From NCBI GenBank assembly GCA_963682025.1, contig OY821521.1, positions 94,844,051-94,908,050 of the forward strand: DNA of 64,000 nucleotides, read 5' to 3'. The translations under genes were made by a program, and so were the position numbers. The notes below the pieces were generated by a model, which searched no databases, was not told where the DNA came from, and saw only the letters and a list, made by a program, of their open reading frames with translations. Of this stretch, positions 31,997-43,013 are shown in pieces. The DNA is from Cordilura impudica (taxonomy: Eukaryota > Arthropoda > Insecta > Diptera > Scathophagidae). Every line of letters starts with the position of its first letter. Positions within the stretch are counted from its first letter, which is position 1.

Positions 31997-33944
31997 TATC
32001 AACTTTTTAAATATAAATGAAAATTTTCGCAACACAGAGTTCAGCAAATACATAAATTGCTGTTTAAAATATAAAGTTCAATTATCTTAACAGTTTTATC
32101 TTCAAATCTTGCGACACAAACAATGTATGACACACAATTTGCTTCCACATTCATTTTTCTATGTCGCAATTCTCTGTCTGATGTTGGTTCCAATCTCATC
32201 CTCTTGCGTTGTCAGTTTTCTTACGACAGAGTCATGGTTTGCACATCCTACAGAAATTCAGTCGGCTTCTTTCAAAAGGCTTAGTATTTAGATCACATAT
32301 GCCAACTTAAATCCTAGAATTTATTTTGAGAATCAGCCGCATACAAAAAAGCTTCGACTATCCACAATAGTATCCACCCACTTTGATAGACTGGGTTTTA
32401 TTATCTTAAATTGCCTTCCAAAGATGATTGCTGATGCAATCTTAAAAGAGATATAAATGGACCAGTATCAATTCAGACGAAGTTTCTGATGAATAAGTTC
32501 GCTCATTGCTCTACAAAATATATAAAAAATCGGTCTCTTCTAACTAGAGTTGCAACTTCCATCCACTAATATATCAAAAGCGCGCGCTTAAAACAAGAAT
32601 GTATACTAACAAACAAAATGTTCCAAATTATGTATTAATAGTAAAATATTCAAAAATATGCAACAACAAATCGAAATCATATTGTTGCAAATCCTTTGAT
32701 TCGAAACATTAGTATGAAAGTCGCAACTTATAACTAATCCAGAACTAGGGTTATATCTAGTTCCAAGACTGATCCAACGGCAAACACTTCCAGTTTGGAA
32801 CAGATGAAGCGATAATAAAGTAATATTTAGAACACCGTAATGATGAGAATAACAACTGGTTGGTCCTTCTTTTTCACATATTCAAGAAAAGTACCTTTTT
32901 GCCCTTTTCCAAATATATTTTGGGTATCCACCAGTCAGTATATACCGACCACAAGTATCCAATCTTTTCTTTAAGATTTTTTAATTTCACATCTTTTTAT
33001 TTACTTCTCTCTTTCTTACTTTTTTAGTTTTTTTTTTTTCATATTATAAATAAGTGTTAAATGTTGTTCTTCTTAATTTCTTTCTCGTTTTTGTGTTTAG
33101 GGATTTGTGCTGAAATCTTTGGTAGTGATTTTAAGGTTTCGATAAAGTATTTTGGTCAATTTTCTTAATTGCCAGTTGTAATGAATGAACTTTATTTTTC
33201 ATTAACGTTGGTCAAAAGAACTTTATGGTGTCTTAAGAAGAACTTTTAACTAATTATGCCAAATAGTGTTAAGCGAAAAGGTAATAAAGTGAATTACACG
33301 ATTGCCCAATAAAAGGTTAAGTAGTAAAATCTAAGCAAGTTTAAATTCAATCTGTTACATAAGTTTTCACACAGAAACAAATTGTAGAATTTGGTTTCTG
33401 TAATTTAACAAATCTAAGAGAATTTAATGTTGTAAAGAACACTTATTTAGAAAGAAGAATTTAATTGTGATAATTAAGCGAGAAGAGTTTATTTCCTTAT
33501 AAAATATGTCCTTACATACCAGAAAATTTTTTCAAATTTAATTAAAATGACTGAAAAGTAGGTTTATTATAATACAACAATATCATTTGTTTCAAATTTA
33601 AGTAAATGGCAGATTAAGTAAGAAAATGTTGCAAAGCAAACTTGAAAAAGACACACATATACTTTTCTCATTTATACTTCTGTATGAGACAGTAACATGG
33701 TCTAGAACTAAGGGTACTGGCGTCGAAAAATATTTCATGAATAAACTACCAGCTATGCAGGGTACAAAATAAAAACTTAAACAGTGTTTGATGTAAAATA
33801 GATGTACATAGATATAGAAATATATTTAATAAGTTTGAACGATATATCGGTAAGTCTATGAACAATCGAACCCTAACCATATTAGTTTTTTAATATTTTG
33901 CTGATAATCTTCAGGTAAAAATTCGAACACTAATTTATTAACCC
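31997..33944. other. Spacer without recognised feature
   Basis: No coding similarity or clear repeat that I can support. Confidence 0.45.
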
Positions 33945-34230
33945 TACACCACTCTGCCGTCAGGGTATAACGAGTTTATGCTTATATTTGTAAGTACCAC
34001 AAATACTTGACCTAGACCTAGCTTTTTGTTATACCGAATCAGTTTCTGTCGATTTAGCGATATCCGTCTGTCCGCCGTCTGTGCATCGATATAAAAATAC
34101 TTTGAAGAAATTTGGTACATAATATTCTATCATCCATAGAATGATAACTATTTTTGAAAACTAGCTCCCATCAAATAACCGCTATCATACCAACTGAAAT
34201 GGCCATACGATTCTGTATATGTTTATAAAA
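33945..34230 (-). mobile_element. mini-me-like repeat, family A, copy 10 (diverged fragment)
   Basis: ACCACTCTGCCGTCAGGGTA leads to TTGACCTAGACCTAGCTTTT, GATTTAGCGATATCCGTCTG and GAAGAAATTTGGTACATAAT in minus orientation. Confidence 0.65.
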
Positions 34231-34329
34231 GAGTTGCGTGATTGATTATCATCGCCCAGCCCAAACTCTTCGACCCATAAACTTGGAACTAGGTTCCCCT
34301 CTCGACGTAAAGATCAACTAAGAAGGGTT

Positions 34330-34647
34330 TTTTTTAAATTCGTACATTAAGCGGGTAAAAGCGGCCAAAAAGGGGAAAAATTGTAAGAAATGAATCTAGA
34401 AATATGAAATTTGGCGTGTAGATTCCATTCGAGAAACAAACTTTGGCTCAGGCTTAATTTTCTTGAAATTCGGCCATTTAAGGGAAAAATGGCCAAAAAG
34501 GGTAAAATTTATACCACTCTGCATTTTCTTAATATATTAATATACACTAGCAGATTCTAGCGCTCGAAATTCGAGTGCAAATTCTAGGAAAATTTATTTT
34601 TTCATTTAATAAAGACCCTAAAGGTATGCTTCACAATTCAACTCATT
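34330..34647. repeat. Degenerate ~140-bp tandem array, left part
   Basis: GCGGCCAAAAAGGGGAAAAA at 34361 and ATGGCCAAAAAGGGTAAAAT at 34488 mark two units. Each is followed by ATATGAAATTTGGCGTGTAG-type sequence. It continues after the piggyBac element at 36400-37290. Confidence 0.7.
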
Positions 34648-34687
34648 TTAACCCTCGGATAGGCAGTGCCCCAAGAGGCGTTAAACG

Positions 34688-34713
34688 AACTGTGTCGTCT
34701 GGCCAGACGAAAT
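34688..34713. repeat. Subterminal palindromic motif of the piggyBac element, copy 1
   Basis: TCGTCTGGCCAGACGA is a perfect 16-bp palindrome at 34695-34710, flanked by AACTGTG and AAT. Related copies are at 36170-36197 and 36360-36382. Candidate transposase-binding site by position. Confidence 0.7.
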
Positions 34714-34976
34714 AAGGTATGGCCTTTTACATTGGTATTATGGTAGGTGGCCAAACGGTTGTTATGTGTCAGAGTATGTATGTATATATATATATATGCA
34801 AGCAATATTTACCTTCTACATAGAGAATATATGGCAAAAGGAGGTCAATAAAGATATTTTAAATTATTTGTTTTTTTCTTTTGTTTTATTTTGGTAATAT
34901 TTTTATTTTCAGTTACAAGTTTTTATTATTTTGTATATAATTTTCCAATCTTTTTTATTTTGTATTATATGCATTC

Positions 34977-35156
34977 TTATTGAATGCATTTGTGGCATTT
35001 GTGATATACATTTCCATGTGTAAGGCAAACGGGGTCGTCACATTGTTGACAGCGAAAACGGGTTTTTCGATGCTTGCGAGTTTCCCCTAGACATATAGCG
35101 CACGAACCAGGTCTATATTCCTGTGGAGGCACGGTAACGGCTGCGGTTGGTGGCAT
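34977..35156 (-). pseudogene. piggyBac transposase C-terminal cysteine-rich domain
   Basis: From the ATG at 35154-35156 the frame reads MPPTAAVTVPPQEYRPGSCA, then C-x2-C, RKTRFRC, QQCDDPVCLTH and CHKCIQ stop. This is the RING-like C-terminal zinc domain of piggyBac transposases. It is open to a stop and looks intact. It is preceded by TTATTTCAG, which could be a splice acceptor, but no upstream donor restores a continuous frame. Confidence 0.75.
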
Positions 35157-35209
35157 CTGAAATAATATATAGATAAAAACAAGGTAAAATGAATATGGTA
35201 TTCGGATAA

Positions 35210-35929
35210 CTAACCACGGCATAGGTTTGTTCCCTTATAAATTGAATGATTGTACGGAGCCCATAATTCCTTTATTGGTTTTTTATTCGAACCATAAACG
35301 CCAGCAAATAATAGCAAACCAAAATATGCGTACATTTCTTTTTCGTTAGTGCACGTCCATGACTGAATTCGGCTCGGATTATCTGCATTCCATTTTTCAA
35401 TAACCTCATTAGCTCCGCGATTAGTCTCTCGAACTATTATATCAACTAGTTCTGGAGTCATTATTGATCTAAAAATGGCCACAGGATTGGCGACAGTTCC
35501 AGGCAGAGGGCCACAACGTTTCGTTCGGAGAATGTTATGCTCTCGTATACGACCTACAACCGGAATTGCATTGAGGGACCACTGTCTACCATCTCGCGAC
35601 GTATAGAATTCACCACCTTGCGTTTGTGCAACAGCTACGGCCACATGCAATGGATCTTCTTCTACATCTTCCAATTCCGAGTCACCTTCATCCGAGTCTT
35701 CGCGAATGTCATAATCAACAACGCGCTCCATTTCCACATCAGATTCGTCTGGTACAAAATCCTCATCAAAATCTTCGTCCACGTATTGATCTTCCTCATC
35801 GCTGTTACTCATTATATTGGCAAATCTTTGGTCTATTTCTTGCCTTACCTCCGCGGATAATTGCATACACCGCGAGGACTGATGGACGACCATGTCCATA
35901 ACATCAGCGTCAGTAAAATATGTATTCAT
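35210..35929 (-). pseudogene. piggyBac transposase N-terminal portion
   Basis: A 239-codon uninterrupted frame. Residues about 42-95 are acidic (EEDQYVDEDFDEDFVPDESD). The start of the piggyBac transposase domain follows: KRCGPLPGTVANPVAIFRSI, WTCTNEKEMYAYFGLLLFAG, then KPIKELWAP. Full-length proteins of the family are about 600 residues; the three catalytic aspartates lie beyond the break. The ATG follows the element's own upstream region. Its intactness contrasts with the deletion and suggests the loss is not very old. Confidence 0.8.
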
Positions 35930-36169
35930 TTCCTACAACAGCAAAACACAAATAAAACTTTGCCACACAATAAAAATTTTTTTATTGAAAAGCTCACCCA
36001 ATTTTTATAATTATTTCTCAAATACGCAAAAAATTAAAATAACACTTCTCGAAATATTGCTCTGCCCTGAACGAATTTCAAACACAGGCTGTAATATTAA
36101 AAGCACGCCTCAATACAAACGTTGAAACGAACAAGATTGAACAGGAATCACTCTTTTCCTTCAGAAAAC

Positions 36170-36197
36170 AATTTCGTCTAGCCAGACGACACAGTTC
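36170..36197. repeat. Subterminal motif copy 2
   Basis: ATTTCGTCTAGCCAGACGAC followed by ACAGTTC: same motif as 34688-34713 in opposite orientation, with one base changed in the palindrome. Confidence 0.65.
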
Positions 36198-36359
36198 AAA
36201 TATGAAGAAACTGACTTTATTACAAAAGTTACCACTACCAACATGTAGACAATTTCTCGATTTTTTCACCGTTATTTAGAGCAAAACGAAACTTGAAAAG
36301 TCACGAGACCGTTTGCCGATAGTGTGAAGAGGAACAAAGATATTTATGAAAAAACAAGC

Positions 36360-36382
36360 ATTTCGTCTGGCCACACGACATA
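36360..36382. repeat. Subterminal motif copy 3
   Basis: ATTTCGTCTGGCCACACGAC followed by ATAG lies immediately inside the right inverted end. One base differs from the full palindrome. Confidence 0.65.
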
Positions 36383-36399
36383 GTCTATCGGAGGGTTAA

Positions 36400-37290
36400 A
36401 TGAAGAAAACAAACTTAACACATTAGCTTTGTATAATTTTATGTATGTGTTAGTAACAATTTTAAACGATCATATCTCCAAAAAATGTTCCAAACGATGA
36501 AAATTTGTAAAACTGGAAAACAGCTAAAAAGAAGTACCTTGCAAATGATAAATTTTTTGTCAAAATCGGGGTAAAACTGTGAGACTTACATCGGTCACAA
36601 GAAATCGCCTTGCCTATTAATATTATAGATATTAATTTTGGTATACAGGACCCACCGAATACGTGGGCATCAGACCAGAATGAATTTATTGCTAATTCTA
36701 GGGTATTGCGAATCTAGGAATACGAAATATGGTATGTGGATTCCACTACAGATAGAAACATCAGATGCGAGGAAAGCTTTTGGAATTCGGATGTTAAGGG
36801 GGTCAAAGCGGCCAAAAAAAAAAAGGGAAATGGTACCTTTTTGTATCTTCTTAACACATTAATATACATATATGAATTTTGATATACAGACCTCAGCGAA
36901 TACGTGTGCATCAGTCAATAATGAATTTATTGTTAATTCAATCGCCTAGGGGAGGAAAAACGGCTAAAAAGGGAAAAAAGTGTACATTTGGTATATTTTA
37001 AACAAACATATATAAAATATAGTTTGTGGATTCGACTAGGGGTAGATAAATTAGATGAGAGGAGCACTTTTGAAAATTCGAATGATTATTGGGGTAAAAA
37101 TGGCGCGTCGGTGTAAAGCGATACATTTTTGTATTTTATTTACAAAGTAATTTAGGAATATGAAATTTAATATATAAATTCCACCAGAGACAAACATGGG
37201 ACAAAATAAAATTTGTTTCAATTCGAGCCTTTAAGGGGTAAAAACGGCCAAAAATGTGAAAAACTGGTACTTTTCACTGAAAAATTTTCA
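36400..37290. repeat. Degenerate ~140-bp tandem array, right part
   Basis: Unit landmarks GCGGCCAAAAA (36808), ACGGCTAAAAAGGG (36960), ATGGCGCGTCGG (37100) and ACGGCCAAAAATGTG (37244) are spaced about 136-152 bp. GAATACGAAATATGGTATGTGGATTCC-type segments lie between. No coding content. Confidence 0.7.
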
Positions 37291-37604
37291 TAAGAGAATA
37301 TATGTTTTTTTCATTTGAATAATTTTTAAAGCTAATGTGAACAGAAAAAATTGGTACTTAAATAGAGTAGATGGCAATACATTGGAAATTTTTAAAAATT
37401 CGAAATTTGAAAATTTTGTTTTTTAATAATTTCGGGCTTAGCCCTAAAATTATGTATTTTTTTGTGAAATCACTCTTTGGTGTGTTCGTTACAAAAAATA
37501 CAATTAAAAAATAGGTAAACAAAAAATTTAATCTTTTTTTAGTGATACCAAAACAGTCGAAACTCTTAAACTTCTTTACCGAAATTGATTAATACCATAA
37601 AAAA

Positions 37605-38393
37605 ACAAGTAAGAAAATTATAGTCGGTCTAGACCGACTATACGATACCCTATACCATGCGTTTAGAAACCCTATCTCTTAGGCCCAACTAACTGGACAT
37701 TGAAAATAAGCAAAAACCAAATTTGAGTGGGATTTTTATTAATTTTTTTGGCCGCAGATATGAAAAAGTTCATATCGGATGCTATATCTATAAAGGGACT
37801 AGGTCCAAAAATGGACCGATCCTGATCATGTTTGGCAAATTCTCTTGTATTTTGCAAAAATATGTACAAACGAAATTTGAGAAGAATCAGTGCAATATTT
37901 TTGTTTTTTAATAGATTTAAGTGAAGATCGGGAAGCAGCTCTATACGGGGTCAAAGGGATCATTTTTGGACTACTCATTAGTGGATGTAATGAATGCATA
38001 CAAAACCAATTTGAGTAAGAACTATATGACAATTTGGATCTTATGGCAATTTATGTCGATTTCATATGGGTAATTTGTATGGGGGCTAGGTCTGAACATG
38101 GACCGATTCTCACCAATTTCAATAGCGTTCATCCCATGGCCGATGAAAGCTTATATACCAAATTTCATCAAAATATATTCATATTTGCGACCTGCAGTTT
38201 GATTACAAACTTTACATGGACACACAGACGGACGGACGGACGGACGGACGGACGGACATTGTTAAATCAACTCAGAAAGTGATTCTGATTCGATCGGTAT
38301 ATTTAAAGAGGGGTCTAGTTCAAATATTTTTGGTTGTTACAAACAGCAGCACAAAGTCATTATACCCAAACCACATAGTGGTATAGGGTATAA
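37605..38393 (+). mobile_element. mini-me-like repeat, family A, copy 11 (full length, reference copy)
   Basis: A complete 789-bp copy: ACAAGTAAG, the perfect palindrome TAGTCGGTCTAGACCGACTA (37621-37640) and GATACCCTATACCATGCG. The body is followed by a (GGAC)7 tract (38229-38259), the TTAAATCAACTCAGAAAGTG core, and the GTGGTATAGGGTATAA end. Small body frames such as that starting MDLMAIYVDFIWVICMGARS recur in other copies at the same place but are never conserved beyond the DNA. Confidence 0.92.
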
Positions 38394-38489
38394 TAAAGAA
38401 GGTATGAAGGAATTGTAAAAGATCGTAACCGTTGTTTAAATATTTATAGCTTCTGATATTTTCTCTCAATTAATATAAAATAATAGGGG

Positions 38490-39470
38490 CAGGTCTTTTA
38501 GGGTGTACATCGGATCTGTCCATTCGAGTTTGTTCAACATAAACGCTGGCTGCCTACAGGGATCATGCTTATCACCAGTCCTGCATAACATATATACGGC
38601 GGATATTCCGACTATAGAAAACTGTGTTATGTCCATATTTGCTGACGACACAGCAATATTATGTTCGTCTAAATTATCTTCCGATATTATATCCACCTTA
38701 CAACTAGCACTTAGAAAATTATTTGAATACTTCACCAAGTGTAAAATAGCAATAAACTGCGAAAAAAGTCAGGCGATCTATTTCTAAAGGAAAAGAAAAG
38801 AATGTTTTATTCCTCAGGTTAACATCAATGTTAGCAATTCGGAAATAAAGTAGGAAAATAATGTTAAATACTTAGGTGTAACTCTAGATACGTCCTTATT
38901 AGTATCTTATATCTATTTATTAATAGATCATCGTCATTAAATATTGAAAATAAAATGTTAACATTTAAATTAATATTTCATGCTGTCATATTTTATGCCG
39001 CCCCTGTTTGGGCAAAAAGTGCAAATTGTCATTTGAAAAGGCTTCAGGTACTCCAGAACAAACTTTTAAAGCTAATATACATATAAACTTCCAAGCTTGT
39101 ACTCTGCGGCACGACTCCACCAGATCGCAAATGTCGACCTAGTGGTTATCAAAATAGACAAACTGTCTGCAAATTTTAATGCCAAATGTTCTTACTCTTA
39201 GTATGATCATATTGTTGAGCTGGCGTCACCTTAGTATATTAAGTAGTAGTTTAAGTTTTATCATATACCAAAAATAAATTCATATAGATATTTGGAAGTT
39301 TTTGCCTCCATTTGTTATATCAAATATGAAATTACAAATACTATTCTAAGAAACACATTGTAATATCTAAGCTGAAAAAGGAAAAACCTTAAACTCTTTG
39401 AATTATATAAACTAAGATTGTAAAAACTTTGTATATCATTATGAAACAATAAAAAATTGAATTGAATATA
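38490..39470 (+). pseudogene. Jockey-like reverse transcriptase C-terminal relic
   Basis: Frame: FNINAGCLQGSCLSPVLHNI, then ENCVMSIFADDTAILCSSKL (catalytic FADD at 38636-38647), then CKIAINCEKSQAIYF. After a stop near 38786 the homologous reading continues as NNVKYLGVTLDTSLL, FHAVIFYAAPVWAKSANCHL and KRLQVLQNKLLKLIY. The order and motifs are those of Jockey-clade RT palm and thumb. The 5' part is missing, and AT-rich 3' sequence ends with ATAAAAAATTG near 39460. Confidence 0.75.
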
Positions 39471-39479
39471 AAATAATGG

Positions 39480-40180
39480 CAAGAATAAGGTTTTATGAAG
39501 AGTTAAAACACAGAATAAAAGATGATTGTAGAAAGCAAATATTTGTGAGTAAATCCATAATTTCATTTTGTGGCGCAGGTCCCATAAAACGAGCCAAAGA
39601 CAGAATAATTTAATAGCAACTGTGTTTAGAAATGTCCAAAACTGCTATTTAAAGAAAGTAAAAATATGCTCGAACTGTTTCCCGACGAACAATTGAGGCT
39701 GATCTTGTTTGTTATCATCTGAGAGGAAACCACTGATATCAGAGAAAAATCATATGAAAAATGCATTAAGCTTGGTAAAGAACACATGAAAATGAACTAT
39801 AATACTATTTCCGAATAGTGTTGGCACAACAATTAAATATTTTATCGGCCATAAAATTGGCATATACCCACAAGACAAATCGCTTTGAGGGTTTTACTAT
39901 AATAACCTAATACAATCGTTCGGTATAAGAATCATGCACCCCCAAGACCAGGACCATCATTTTATTCCACAGTGTTCTCGTATAGTAAAGGTTTCCATTC
40001 TTTTGTCAATAGCATGAAAATTAATAATTTTAAGTTTTGTTTTTTTTTTCTTTGCTAAATAAATAAAACATACAAATGTTTAAATTGATAAAAGAGTATT
40101 TTTATGATCAAAGTTTTTGGTATTGACCGTCCAAGTCGTCAAAAATTTATATTGTTAAATGCTTCCATTGTGCACACTAT
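39480..40180. other. Spacer without recognised feature
   Basis: No coding similarity or repeat recognised. Confidence 0.5.
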
Positions 40181-40182
40181 AT

Positions 40183-40945
40183 TTATACCGTATACCACTA
40201 TGTGGTTTGGGTATAATGACTTTGTGCTGCTGTTTGTAACTACCAAAAATATTTGAGCTAGACCCATCTTTTATCATACCGATCGAACCAGAATCACTAT
40301 CCGTCCGTCCGTCCGTCTGTGTGTCCATGTAAAGCTTGAATCAAACTGAAGGTCGCAACTATGAAAATATTTTTGATGAGTAGTCCAAAAATGATACCTA
40401 TGGGAAAACTCATAGTCATAGGCCCCATATAGAGCTGCTTCCCGATCTTCACTTAAATCTATCAAAAAAACAAAAATATTGCACTGATTCTTCTCAAATT
40501 TTGTTTGTATATATTTTTGCAAAATACAAGAGACTTTACCAAACATAGTCAGTATCGGTCCATTTTTGGGGCCTAGTCCCATATAGATATAGCAGCCGAT
40601 ATGAACTTTTTCACATCTGAGTCGATTTTTGAGTCGATTTAACTATGTCCGTCCGTCCGTCCGTCTGTGTGTCCATGTAAACCTGTTAATCAAACTGCAG
40701 GTCGCAAATATGAATATATTTTGATGAAATTTGGTATATAAGCTTTCATCGGCCATGGATGAAATTGGTGAGAATAGGTCCATGTTCAGACCTAGCATCC
40801 GGTATGAACTTTTTTATATCTGCAGCCAAAAAAATTGGTAAAAATGCCACTCATATATGGTTTATGCTTATTTTCTGTAGCCAATTAGTTGGGCTTAAGA
40901 TATAGGGCCTCTAAACGTATGGTATAGGGTATCGTATAGTCGGTT
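40183..40945 (-). mobile_element. mini-me-like repeats, family A, copy 12 (two rearranged pieces)
   Basis: The first piece, 40183-40620, jumps from the core tract to the start-proximal half. A second core begins at GTCGATTTTTGAGTCGATTT (40620) and runs to GGTATAGGGTATCGTATAGT (40945). This gives two GTCC tracts (40303 and 40650) and suggests a recombination between two copies. Confidence 0.75.
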
Positions 40946-41059
40946 ACAAGAAATCGCCTAGCCTATTAATATTATAGATTACGCTAAAATGTAGCGGGTA
41001 TACTGCTAGTCAAATATATATCGATAAAAATAGTGAATGTTTTTCTATTAAATTCCCTA

Positions 41060-41325
41060 ATCATTAGTCCAAAAGCAAACACAGTTGGACCATTTATAGT
41101 CATAGTTCCCATATAAAGCTATTTCGCGCTCTTCACTTAAATCCATAAAAAAAATATTGCATTATTTCCATTTTTGGTTTATATATGTATGTTCGTTGAG
41201 AAAAGTATATGATTTACTAAATATGGTCATGATTTTTTGACTTAATCTCCATATAAAAATAACAACAAATATGAACTTTTTCATATCTCTACGCCACAAT
41301 TAATAATTGACGCAGCTAAGCTGGA
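41060..41325 (-). mobile_element. mini-me-like repeat, family A, copy 13 (diverged)
   Basis: Recognisable minus-strand blocks: ATTAGTCCAAAAGCAAACAC, TAGTCATAGTTCCCATATAAAG, then GAACTTTTTCATATCTCTACG. The ends are eroded. Confidence 0.6.
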
Positions 41326-41569
41326 TTCCAGGACTTTTCTTTTTTATTATTTATTTATTAAATTTAACGATTTCCTGTACAACAAGACTAAGTCTTATAA
41401 TTACAGTACAAGATTTTAGTAGTGCACAAATATGTTTAGCCAAATTAAATAAAATTGTAGCTAATACATATAAAATTAATATAAATAATATTTTAACATA
41501 AAAATTTATAAAATTATGACATTAATAAAATGTGACATAGAATATTAAAAATTTTTTTAAATTGAAAAA

Positions 41570-42345
41570 TAGTCGGTCTAGACCGACTATACGATACCAT
41601 GCGTTTAGAGACCCTATCTCTTAGGCCAAACTAACTGGACAAAGAAAATAAGCATAAACCAAATTTGAGTGGCATTTTTATTAATTTTTTGGCTGCAGAT
41701 ATGAAAAAGTTCATATCGGATGCTATATCTATATGGGGACTAGGCCCAAAATTGGACCGATCCTGACCATGTTTGGTAAAGTCTCTTGTATTTTGCAAAA
41801 ATATATACAAACAAAATTTGAGAAGAATCTATGCAATATTTTTGTTTTTTGATAGATTTAAGTGAAGATCAAGAAGCAGCTCTATATGGGGCCTATGAGT
41901 AAGAGTTGTCCCACAGGGACCGTTTTTGGACTACTCATTAATGGATGTAATAAACGCATACAAACCCAATTTGAGTAAGATCTATATGACATTTTGGATC
42001 TTACGGTAATTTATGTCGATTTCATAGCGGTCATTGGTGTGGGGGCTAGGTCCGCGCATGGACCGATTCTCACCAATTTCAAAAGCATTCATCCTATGGC
42101 CGGTAGCAGCTTATGTACCAAATTTTATCAAAATATATTTATATTTGCGACCTGTAGTTTGATTAAAATGTTTACGTGGACAGACAGACGGACGGATGGA
42201 CGGACGGACATCGCTAAAATGACTCAGAAAGTGATTCTGAGTCGATCGGTATAATAAAAGATGGGTCTAGGTCAAATATTTTTGGTAGTTACAAACAGCA
42301 GCACAAAGTCATTCTACCCAAACCACATAGTGGTATAGGGTATAA
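41570..42345 (+). mobile_element. mini-me-like repeat, family A, copy 14 (near full length)
   Basis: Begins directly with the perfect palindrome TAGTCGGTCTAGACCGACTA (41570-41589); the preceding ACAAGTAAG is absent. It continues to a GGAC tract (42189-42210), the core, and the TGGTATAGGGTATAAAA end. Confidence 0.9.
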
Positions 42346-43011
42346 AACAGAAGACCAAGAAGAGAGTACTCGTAGCAGCAGCATAGCTCCCTACATCTTA
42401 AAGTTCGATTAAAAGAATGATTCCAAAGAATGGCATCATTAAATAGTTTCCTTAAAAAACTAAATAACACACCAAATACTGACTACTCATTATTTTATTA
42501 TTTTTTTTTTTATTTATTTAATCAATACAGCACAACAAGAACTAGTCTTATCTAATAGTGCTGGGAAGACAATTGCACAAAATTCTTAATACTTATTAAT
42601 TTGAAAAACAATTAATTAAAAAGAGTTGTTATTCAAAAAATGTGGTTAAATCAAAATTATATTAAGCCCACAAGTACACATAATAAAACTTAAAACAAAT
42701 AATGTTTCTAAAATAAAAAGAGTAAAGTTAATCCATTTTTGCGTAAAAAAGTTGACAAAAATAAGGGTGTAAGATTATGATGCTAAGTAGGTATATATTG
42801 CACTTTTAAAATGACTTGCATTGCTTATGGTTTCGATATTAGGTGGAAATTGAAGACGAAGTGTTTTTTCGCTTTTTAAAGCTGCGAAAAGTCTTAAAAA
42901 ACCCCTCATGATCAAACCTCCATTGCAAAATCAAATGGAGCTCAGGATCAACTTACTTTCAAAAAGTTTAACTTTTCGTAAAACACTCAAGTTTTATAGT
43001 GGTACAGGTTA
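42346..43011. other. Spacer, with a T-rich repeat shared with 41330-41400
   Basis: 42495-42560 (T-run, then CAGCACAACAAGAACTAGTC) resembles 41336-41400 (T-rich, then TACAACAAGACTAAGTCTTA). This may be the reverse of a retroelement 3' end with poly(A). Otherwise nothing recognised. Confidence 0.4.
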
Positions 43012-43013
43012 TA

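Larger units (their letters stand above)
34652..36395 (-). mobile_element. piggyBac-superfamily element, internally deleted
   Basis: A 1744-bp element with TTAA at both edges (34648-34651 and 36396-36399). Its inverted ends are CCCTCGGATAG and, read inward from the other side, CCCTCCGATAG. It encodes, on the minus strand, an intact transposase N-terminal part and a Cys-rich C-terminal tail. The catalytic core between them is missing. Subterminal TTCGTCTGGCCAGACGA-type motifs occur three times. It sits in a degenerate tandem array that resumes on the other side. Confidence 0.9.

Noticed and set aside
32109..32291. 60-codon frame with a signal-peptide-like start (MRHKQCMTHNLLPHSFFYVA)
   Set aside because: Short, unsupported by context, and the hydrophobic stretch is common in AT-rich chance frames.
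35157..35222. Intron joining the two piggyBac coding parts
   Set aside because: The acceptor TTATTTCAG looks good, but candidate donors near 35215-35222 give the wrong phase and a quick stop.
35537..35901. Two plus-strand frames of 107 and 91 codons
   Set aside because: Shadows of the piggyBac transposase N-terminal frame on the opposite strand.
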